Shown here one piece after another: positions 16,036-22,516 of a stretch of 37,094 nucleotides of DNA. A program made the translations under genes and the position numbers. This DNA is from Armatimonadota bacterium. GTDB taxonomy: Bacteria; Armatimonadota; Zipacnadia; Zipacnadales; UBA11051. The notes beneath the pieces are model-generated. The model saw only the letters and a program-made list of their open reading frames with translations, was not told the DNA's origin and ran no database searches. Position 1 is the stretch's first letter. Each line of letters starts with the position of its first letter. Where the stretch lies: positions 1-37,094 of the forward strand of contig JABLXH010000059.1 of NCBI GenBank assembly GCA_013178155.1. The letters are read 5' to 3'.

Positions 16036-16842
16036 ATGAGCACACATCCAGACCAGTTGGACCTCGAGGAGCAGTTTGACATCGAGCAGGTCATCTACGC
16101 CCGCCCCGCTGGGCTCGTGGACCGCAAGATGCGCTACTGCCCGGGCTGCACCCACGGCATTGCCCACCGCCTGGTGGGCGAGGTGCTGGACGAGCTGGAC
16201 CTCACCGACCGCACCGTGACAGTGGCGAGTGTCGGCTGCTCTGTCTACGCCTACGAGTACTTCAACACCGATGCCATCCAGGTGGCCCACGGACGGGCGC
16301 CGGCAGTTGCCACGGGCATCAAGCGCGCCCGGCCGGACACCGTCGTCTTCACCTACCAGGGCGACGGCGACCTGGCCTCCATCGGCATCGGTGAGCTTAT
16401 CCATGCGGCGGGCCGTGGTGAGAACTTCACCATCATCTTCCTTAACAACGGTGTCTATGGCATGACGCAGGGCCAAATGGCGCCAACGACGCTGCTGGGC
16501 ATGACCACCACGACCACCCCGCTGGGGCGCAAGGCCGAGGTGGACGGGCTGCCGATGACCGTCTGTGAGCTGCTGGCGACCATCCCCGGTGTCGCCTACC
16601 TCGCTCGCGAGACCATGATAGACCCCAAACATGTGCGACAAGCGAAGAAGAGCATCCGCAAAGCCTTCGAGAGCCAGCTGGCTGGAGCCGGCCTGTCTCT
16701 TGTTGAGTTGGTGAGCACGTGCCCCACCTGGTGGCACATGAAGCCGATCGAGGCCATGGAGTGGCTGCGCACGGAGATGCTCGCGCAATACCCCCTGGGA
16801 GTCTTCAGAGACTGGACCAAAGGACAGGACGAAAATGCGTAG
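16036..16842 (+). CDS. korB: 2-oxoacid:ferredoxin oxidoreductase beta subunit
   Basis: The beta subunit binds thiamine diphosphate. The 268-residue protein shows YCPGCTHGIAHRLVGEV, VGCSVYAYEYFNTD, AHGRAPAVATGIKRA, the ThDP/Mg site GDGDLASIGIGELIHAA followed by FLNNGVYGMTQGQ, and the C-terminal CPTWWHM segment common in KOR/VOR beta chains. I chose ATG at 16036, preceded by GGAAGG; an in-frame ATG at 15994 would overlap korA and add non-conserved residues. It lies 38 nt after korA and overlaps korC by 8 nt, so the four subunits are made together. Confidence 0.94.
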   Translation: MSTHPDQLDLEEQFDIEQVIYARPAGLVDRKMRYCPGCTHGIAHRLVGEVLDELDLTDRTVTVASVGCSVYAYEYFNTDAIQVAHGRAPAVATGIKRARPDTVVFTYQGDGDLASIGIGELIHAAGRGENFTIIFLNNGVYGMTQGQMAPTTLLGMTTTTTPLGRKAEVDGLPMTVCELLATIPGVAYLARETMIDPKHVRQAKKSIRKAFESQLAGAGLSLVELVSTCPTWWHMKPIEAMEWLRTEMLAQYPLGVFRDWTKGQDENA

Positions 16843-17386
16843 AGAGGTATTCATGGCCGGCACGGGTGGCCAGGGTGTGCTGCTGATCGGCCAGATCCTG
16901 ACCCAGGCCGCTCTGGAAGCGGGGCTGGAGGTCTCCTGGTTCCCTGTCTACACGCCCGAGGTTCGGGGCGGCTCAACCACTTGCACCGTCATCATCGCCG
17001 ACGAACGGGTGGGCAGTCCCATCTCGGGAGCGCCCAGCGTGGTCATGGTCATGGACCAGGTCGCGGCTGACGCCAATGTTGCCAGGACCAGGCCGGGCGG
17101 TTCGGTGCTGATCAATTGCTCCCTGGTCAGCCATGTGGGCCGCGATGACGTTCAAGTGGTGGCCGTGCCCGCCAGTGCTATCGCGGCCGATCTCGGCGCC
17201 GACCAGGTGGCCAATATGGTCATGCTGGGGGCCTACGTCGAACTGACCTCGGCCGTGACGCTGGAGGCCCTGGAGCAGGCGCTGAAGGTCGTGCTGCCCG
17301 AGCGCCGCCACCATCTCCTGCCCCTAAACATGCAGGCCCTGCAAGCCGGAGCCGAGGCCGTGCGAGCCGCAAGCACAGCGAGGTGA
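16835..17386 (+). CDS. korC: 2-oxoacid:ferredoxin oxidoreductase gamma subunit
   Basis: The gamma subunit completes the enzyme and takes part in CoA binding. The 183-residue protein starts REVFMAGTGGQGVLLIGQIL, the Gly-rich signature of the family. It continues with SWFPVYTPEVRGGSTTCTVIIADERVGSP and ends with the LEALEQALKVVLPERRHHLLPLN segment. It overlaps korB by 8 nt at its start and the translin-like gene (GTGA) at its end. Its length is typical. Confidence 0.94.
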   Translation: MRREVFMAGTGGQGVLLIGQILTQAALEAGLEVSWFPVYTPEVRGGSTTCTVIIADERVGSPISGAPSVVMVMDQVAADANVARTRPGGSVLINCSLVSHVGRDDVQVVAVPASAIAADLGADQVANMVMLGAYVELTSAVTLEALEQALKVVLPERRHHLLPLNMQALQAGAEAVRAASTAR

Positions 17387-18024
17387 TCATGCTCAGCAAG
17401 CTGGAACAGATAGCCGACGCGATACGTGTGGAGTTCGACCGCCTGGACCAGGCGCGCGAGACGGCGTATGTTCGGTCGCGCGAAGTCGTGCGGGCGGCTT
17501 CGACCACCATCAAGCATGTCCACCGGGGTGAGATGGCCGAGGCCCGCGAACAGCTTGCTGAGACCCAGCGGCTGACCGCGGAGATGCTGGCGGCGGTCGC
17601 CGAGACGCCGGAGTTACGCTATGGCGGGTTCGTCTGCGATGCCGAGAAGGAGTGCGCCGAAGCAGCCATTGTCCTGGCCTGCATCACCGGCGAAGCGCTG
17701 CCGGGGCCGGAGGAGATCGGCGTCTATCCGGCAGCCTGGCTCAATGGCCTGGCCGAGGTGGTGGGAGAGTTTCGGCGTCACGTGCTGGACATGATCCGCA
17801 CCGATGATCTGGACCGCGCCGAGGAGTACCTGGCGGCGATGGACACCATCTACCAGACTATCATGGCCTTCGACTACCCCAATGCCATCTCCCTGGGTCT
17901 GCGGTCACGGTCGGACAACGCCCGGGGCATGGTGGAGCGCACACGCGGCGACCTGACCAACGCCTTGCGGGCGGCGCGGCTGGAGAAGCGCATGGCGGAG
18001 CTGGAGGAGAAGCTGGGGAACTAG
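17383..18024 (+). CDS. Translin/TRAX family RNA- or DNA-binding protein
   Basis: This all-helical 213-residue protein matches the bacterial and archaeal translin family in length and landmarks: REVVRAASTTIKHVHRGE, the YGGFVCDAEKECAEAAIV helix, GVYPAAWLNGLAEVVGEFRR, YPNAISLGLRSRSDNARG and RTRGDLT. Eukaryotic translin and TRAX form the C3PO ribonuclease, in which TRAX supplies acidic catalytic residues. Here KECAE (Glu90, Glu93) and the Asp in SRSDNARG occupy what appear to be the corresponding places, so the protein looks more like nuclease-type TRAX than inactive translin; this is my inference. GTG at 17383 overlaps korC; ATG at 17389 is the alternative. Some databases may label such proteins haloacid dehalogenase, but no HAD motif is visible. 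Confidence 0.8.
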   Translation: MIMLSKLEQIADAIRVEFDRLDQARETAYVRSREVVRAASTTIKHVHRGEMAEAREQLAETQRLTAEMLAAVAETPELRYGGFVCDAEKECAEAAIVLACITGEALPGPEEIGVYPAAWLNGLAEVVGEFRRHVLDMIRTDDLDRAEEYLAAMDTIYQTIMAFDYPNAISLGLRSRSDNARGMVERTRGDLTNALRAARLEKRMAELEEKLGN

Positions 18025-18064
18025 ACGCAACGCTGCGGTGTCCATGGTGTCGCGGAGGGCCGCC

Positions 18065-18292
18065 ATGAGACGCGCCGCCGCTGTGGCGTTGCTGGCCACG
18101 TCGTTCGCTTTCGCCCAGCCTGTCGTCGAGCCCCCGCATCCCCGGGAGGGCTGGGATCCCCCTGCTGCTGCCGTCCCTGTCCCCAACGCCTTCGACGTCA
18201 TCGGGCCCGACAGCGTTGATGACCTCGGGACGCCGATCGAGGGACCCGTCCAGGCCGACTCGAGGGGCGACTTGGTGGTCATCGTGGGGTGA
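18065..18292 (+). CDS. Small exported Pro-rich protein of unknown function
   Basis: The 75-residue protein starts with ATG at 18065, with GGAGGG five bases upstream; a GTG at 18038 and an ATG at 18044 are possible earlier starts. Residues 1-18 (MRRAAAVALLATSFAFAQ) form a plausible Sec signal peptide. The mature part is short, acidic and Pro-rich (PVVEPPHPREGWDPP, ending in RGDLVVIVG) and has no Cys or known motif. It lies 40 nt after the translin-like gene and is the last gene of the run, ending 9 nt before the stop of the convergent GH39-like gene. It is likely but not certainly translated. Confidence 0.5.
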   Translation: MRRAAAVALLATSFAFAQPVVEPPHPREGWDPPAAAVPVPNAFDVIGPDSVDDLGTPIEGPVQADSRGDLVVIVG

Positions 18293-18324
18293 CAGTGCCA
18301 GCTAGCGCTCGGCGGTGACCACCA
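18273..18324. terminator. Possible convergent-gene hairpin
   Basis: TGGTGGTCA at 18273-18281 and TGACCACCA at 18316-18324 are perfect complements with a 34-nt loop that spans the stops of the two convergent genes. Both arms are inside coding sequence and the loop is long, so this is a weak candidate. No better terminator is visible at this junction. Confidence 0.25.
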
Positions 18325-20074
18325 GCGAGGCGAAGGCGACGGCGAGGCGTGGGTTGTCGGCAGGCTCCGCCAGCCGCACAGTCAGCGTGTTGGCTCCGGT
18401 TTCCGGCGCTGCGTCCAGCGGGATGTCCTGAATGGTGACGGCATCCGCAGTAAGGTCATGGCCGTTCAGTGCGACCCGTAGGCGCTCCTTGCCCGTGGCG
18501 CCGAGAAGGCCCAGGCGCAGGACCACCTTCCCTCGTGACGCGTCAGGCAGAGGCAACTGGAGCGTTACCGGGTCAGTTCCGCGCAGGAACCGTAACGTCT
18601 CCGCGGCAAAGTGCTCCGTGGTTGTGCGCTGCCGGCCGGGACGCGCGAAGTGATCCAGTCGGAAGCTGATGGAGGCGGTGGCATAAGCTGGCAGCTCCAC
18701 GGTACCGACTGCGCCCGGCGGCTCGTGGCGGAAGTCCCCTGTACGCAGTTGCGGTCGTGTGAGCCCGCCATGATCCCCCTGACCGATGGCGCGCACCGCC
18801 GGTCCCGTCCACCAGCCGCCCGGCAGAGCGGCGCGGATCGTCACTTCGCGGCTCTCGCTGCTGTCGTTGAAGGCGATGACCGTGAGCCGGTCCTCTTCGA
18901 GCGTGGCATACGTGGTCACGGCCGGGTCATCGCTTTCAGCCAGCAGCCGTGTGCCCCGCAGGTCGCGCAGGATCCACAGCAGCCAGTACATGGCCTCGGG
19001 GCTCTCAGGGTCACCCAGGACGCGGAAGGCCTGGGCCGCCAGGTCATGCACCAGGTTCCCCGCCACCTTGTCAGCCTGGGGCAGCATGCCGTGGAGCAAC
19101 AGCCGTTCATAGGGCAGCACGCGTTTGGCCCAGATCGCCGCCGGGTCCGCTCGCTCCTCGGCGCTCAGGTCGTAGTTGCTCTCCGTGATCCATAGGGGCA
19201 GGTCACGGCCCTGGATGGCCCGCGCGGCCGCCGCCACCATCTCACACTGCACCTGGAAGTCAGCCGGGCTCACGTTGTAGACATGAAAGTCAAAGAAGTC
19301 CATCGTCTCCCGAGTACCCTCGAGCCACGGGAGGGTCCACAGGTCCCAGGTATACCACGGTTTCATGCCCGTCTGGCTGGCGGGCCAGGACGGGGGCCAG
19401 CACAGCACCGGCCCGCCCACCTCCACATCCGGGAAGCGGGCCTTGATGGCCCGGGACACCTTGTTGGCCATCTCGATGTGGAGCGCGGCTTCACTGAAGC
19501 CGGCCTTCACCCGCGGGTCTTTGAACCACGAAGCGTTGGGCTCATTCCAGACCTGCACCAGCCGCAGGTCCGGGTCGAACCGGCGCCACAGGCTCACGTA
19601 TCCAGCGCACAGGGCGGCCCACTGGTCGAAGTCAGAGGGGTTGGCGGTGCCCTCCAGCGTCAGGTAAGGGGGCGGGTTGCCGAGGGAGAGCATGCTCTCG
19701 GCGCCCATCTCCCGCACCAGGGGCAGGAAGCGCCCATACGGGTACCGCGCCCCCAGCAGGAGTGTCTCCTGGAACTGGCGGGCAGCCTCGGGGGTATCGT
19801 ACCAGCCCGGGTCGAACTGGTCGGGGGCAAACCATGACACCGCGCCGCCGAAGCGGAATACGCCCGGCCGCAGGGCCTGCACCCGCACCCGGTAGTCAAG
19901 GTCGCCCACCACAGAGGGAAAGCCCTCGAAAGCCGTGATACCGAATAGCCGGGAGCTGACCTCGGCCTGTGTGCCGAGGACCACCGCAGTGCCGGCGTCC
20001 ACAGTGACGGTGGCCGGCCATGCTTGCGAGCAGAGAGCCATGGCCAGGGCAGCGACTACGGGAGAGCGCCACAT
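18302..20074 (-). CDS. Exported clan GH-A glycosidase, GH39/GH86-like
   Basis: The 590-residue protein has a signal peptide (MWRSPVVAALAMALCSQAWPA) and then a TIM-barrel glycosidase. The barrel shows GVFRFGG, the acid/base motif VQVWNEPN (Glu178), a YGRFLPLVREMG stretch, and the probable nucleophile in LWITESNYD (Glu298), the pattern of clan A enzymes. After about residue 370 come beta domains: a CRLTVIAFNDS-type domain of retaining glycosidases and a C-terminal NTLTVRLAEP sandwich. The fold and motif spacing recall GH39 (xylosidase, iduronidase) and GH86 (agarase, porphyranase); I cannot choose between them. It is the last of five closely spaced minus-strand genes (27 nt after the DUF4091 gene). 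Two acidic catalytic residues are present, so it is likely active. Confidence 0.75.
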   Translation of the reverse strand: MWRSPVVAALAMALCSQAWPATVTVDAGTAVVLGTQAEVSSRLFGITAFEGFPSVVGDLDYRVRVQALRPGVFRFGGAVSWFAPDQFDPGWYDTPEAARQFQETLLLGARYPYGRFLPLVREMGAESMLSLGNPPPYLTLEGTANPSDFDQWAALCAGYVSLWRRFDPDLRLVQVWNEPNASWFKDPRVKAGFSEAALHIEMANKVSRAIKARFPDVEVGGPVLCWPPSWPASQTGMKPWYTWDLWTLPWLEGTRETMDFFDFHVYNVSPADFQVQCEMVAAAARAIQGRDLPLWITESNYDLSAEERADPAAIWAKRVLPYERLLLHGMLPQADKVAGNLVHDLAAQAFRVLGDPESPEAMYWLLWILRDLRGTRLLAESDDPAVTTYATLEEDRLTVIAFNDSSESREVTIRAALPGGWWTGPAVRAIGQGDHGGLTRPQLRTGDFRHEPPGAVGTVELPAYATASISFRLDHFARPGRQRTTTEHFAAETLRFLRGTDPVTLQLPLPDASRGKVVLRLGLLGATGKERLRVALNGHDLTADAVTIQDIPLDAAPETGANTLTVRLAEPADNPRLAVAFASLVVTAER

Positions 20075-20101
20075 CAGGCCGACCTCCAGGACTCCGGCGG
20101 T

Positions 20102-22504
20102 TCAGCGCGTCATTCGCTCGATCCGGGCGGCGATCTGCTCGCGGGTCTGCGAAAGCACCTGCGGATCCAGGGTGAACGTCGTCAAGTTCTCCGTCACCGG
20201 CAGGCATGCCCGGCGGGCTGTCTCGACGCTACCGGTCAACTCGCCCAGCTTCCACAGGTACTCGTAGTCCTCCAGGCCGTCCCGGATGTTAGCCAGACGG
20301 ATGCAGCCCAGGGGGCCGTCCTTTGCGGGGTAAAGCAGTTCACCGTCGCCATGCAGCGCCGAGGTCCAGTCCACTCCGGGCGGGCTGGTGGTGATGCTCC
20401 AGCGCAGCTTCGGGCCGTCGCGCTCCGGGTCTATCAGGTAATTGTTGTTCTGCCGATCCCAGATGTTCAGCCCCCAGAACAGGAAGCCATCGAACTTCTG
20501 GTGATAGGCCTGCCACCACAGCAGGCGCGACTCGATGAGCGGGTCGTCGCCCAGAATGTTGGCGAAGGGCTTGCGCGGCCCGCAGCACGTGTAGGCCCAG
20601 ACCTGAAGCCCCGCCTGACGGCAGGCCTCCGCCTGATCGTACTTGTATACCGCAGTCAACGGGCAGTTCCAGTCCACGTTGAGGTCTTTCATGAGCACAG
20701 GGTCCTGGGCTATGTATGCCGTCGTGAGAGTGGGAATACCGTAACGCTCCCTGACCATGCCAAAGTACTCGCGGATCACCGGCCAGAACTCCTGGCCGCG
20801 CTCGTCGAAGGTGTAGATGTAGGCCTTTCCAAAGAGCCCTCGTCGTTTGAGCTCAGCCACATAGGGATCCAACCGCGCCATGAGTTGCTGCTTGAAGGTG
20901 GGCGTGTAGACCTCCAGCGGGCTCCAGCACACCCAGATGGCCTCGCCCCGTGGTTCCACCATATTCAGGACATTGAAGGCGTTCAGGCCGCGGGAGTCAT
21001 AGTATTGCAGGTCATCCAGGTCCGGTGGCTCGGTGCGTGAGATGTCGTCGGGGTTGAGGCGGTGCTGCAACACATAGTCGCCATAGGCCCGGCGCAGCTT
21101 TGTCGTCAGGGGCTTGCCGTAGAGCTTCTCCAGATAACCGTCCATCAGCGCGAAGGCGGTCTTCATATGGGGCTGAACCGGTACATCGAAGTCGTACACC
21201 CGCGCCTCGACCGTCACCTCGACAGGCTCCGCATTGGCCGGCTCAATGGTGACCTGGCCTCGGTAGGTCCCGGGTGGCGTGCCGGGAGGGGCATAGACGG
21301 TAAACCACAGGGGCTGCGTGAAGGCCGGGGGCACGCTGAAGTCGCGAACCGGCAGGAGCGGATCGGGCCACCACCCCGGCGCGGCATCCTCTGGCAGCTC
21401 CGCTCCGGGATTAAGCTCCGCGTAATGGACGAAGCCCTCCTGGTGCCACTGCAGGCATCGGGCCGGGATAGCATGGCCTCTGCCGTCGCGGAGGCTGCTC
21501 ATGCTCACCCGGCAGTCGCGCAGTTCGGCGTTCGGCGCCGTGCGCAGTACCACCTGGTAGCTCTCCCATTCACCCCGCGCGAGAGAGACACGGGCTTGCA
21601 GTCTGTCCGGAACGCGCCGCGGCACGGCGGTGGGCAGGATGCGCGTCATGCTGCTCTCGGTCCAGGCCACGAAGCCTTTGGCCGGGCCGGAGGGTGTGAC
21701 GAACTGCCGGTCGTAGGTGATCTTCTCTCCGAGAAGCTTGTCCGAAGCCTCTACGCGCAGCGTGTAGTGACCGCCGGGCAGGAGCTTCCCATCGGCGCCG
21801 GTCCCTCCCCAGGCCAGGGACGCGCAGACCCCCTCGCCCGAGGTGCTGAAGACCTCCTGGCCGCTTCTCAGGACACTTGCCGTCCACGTCGCGGGCAAGG
21901 AGAAATGCAACTGCCCGTCGAGGCTGTTGCCGCCATAGAGGCCCGGTTGCAGCCGCGCCCGCATGACCTTGAAGGGAGCCAGAGTGAGCCTCAGGTCGTC
22001 AAACCAGGCCTCGCCCAGGCAGTTGCGGAAGAGCACGAAGTACTGAACCCTGGTCACTGGCTTGGCGACATCGAAGGCGTATTCCAGGTACTCCCAGCCA
22101 TGGGAGCCCGGTCGGAAGTCCTTGCGCTGGCCCCAGAGGTTGGTTCCATCGGCGTACCACACATCCACGTAGAGGCAGTAGTCAAGCCCCTGAGCGTCCC
22201 GGGCCGTGCTCCAGCCGGAGACGGTGAAGGGATGCTGCACCGGGGGGTCGAAGACCATTTCCTGGACCGCGCCGAGCGTCTGACGCCACTCGCTGGACCG
22301 GCAGTAGATGGCCCGGCTCCCGGGCGGTCGGCCTGGAGCCAGACTATACCCCGCTCCGGCGGGCGACCAGGCCTCAGCCGTATCGCCGACAACCCGCTCG
22401 AAGCTCGGATTGGTCAGCAGGTTCTCCCCGCGCTGCGGGGCAGCAAGAGCGACGGTGGCTCCACACAGCATCAACAAGGCGTGAAAGACCGGTCTCATTC
22501 GCAC
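20102..22504 (-). CDS. Exported DUF4091/GH123-like glycosidase with N-terminal binding domain
   Basis: The 800-residue protein has a signal peptide (MRMRPVFHALLMLCGATVALA). A jelly-roll carbohydrate-binding-like domain follows (NLLTNPSFERVVGDTAEAW ... AWFDDLRL), then a FlgD-like Ig segment (LAWGGTGADGKLLPGGHYT), an N-terminal sandwich of the DUF4091 type (SLARGEWESYQVVLRT, PPGTYRGQVTIEP), and a TIM barrel with AYIYTFDERGQEFWPV. The C-terminus has GCIRLANIRDGLEDYEYLWKL, the DUF4091 signature. GH123 beta-N-acetylgalactosaminidases share this barrel and use an adjacent Asp-Glu pair; here the pair is in TFDER. Activity on an N-acetylhexosamine-containing glycan is a reasonable guess. It is 12 nt downstream of the next glycosidase gene in the same transcript. 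Confidence 0.8.
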   Translation of the reverse strand: MRMRPVFHALLMLCGATVALAAPQRGENLLTNPSFERVVGDTAEAWSPAGAGYSLAPGRPPGSRAIYCRSSEWRQTLGAVQEMVFDPPVQHPFTVSGWSTARDAQGLDYCLYVDVWYADGTNLWGQRKDFRPGSHGWEYLEYAFDVAKPVTRVQYFVLFRNCLGEAWFDDLRLTLAPFKVMRARLQPGLYGGNSLDGQLHFSLPATWTASVLRSGQEVFSTSGEGVCASLAWGGTGADGKLLPGGHYTLRVEASDKLLGEKITYDRQFVTPSGPAKGFVAWTESSMTRILPTAVPRRVPDRLQARVSLARGEWESYQVVLRTAPNAELRDCRVSMSSLRDGRGHAIPARCLQWHQEGFVHYAELNPGAELPEDAAPGWWPDPLLPVRDFSVPPAFTQPLWFTVYAPPGTPPGTYRGQVTIEPANAEPVEVTVEARVYDFDVPVQPHMKTAFALMDGYLEKLYGKPLTTKLRRAYGDYVLQHRLNPDDISRTEPPDLDDLQYYDSRGLNAFNVLNMVEPRGEAIWVCWSPLEVYTPTFKQQLMARLDPYVAELKRRGLFGKAYIYTFDERGQEFWPVIREYFGMVRERYGIPTLTTAYIAQDPVLMKDLNVDWNCPLTAVYKYDQAEACRQAGLQVWAYTCCGPRKPFANILGDDPLIESRLLWWQAYHQKFDGFLFWGLNIWDRQNNNYLIDPERDGPKLRWSITTSPPGVDWTSALHGDGELLYPAKDGPLGCIRLANIRDGLEDYEYLWKLGELTGSVETARRACLPVTENLTTFTLDPQVLSQTREQIAARIERMTR

Positions 22505-22516
22505 CTCACGGAAACG

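Noticed and set aside
17383-18024. Haloacid dehalogenase-like hydrolase
   Set aside because: No DxDxT motif or HAD core is present. The all-helical pattern and conserved segments fit translin.
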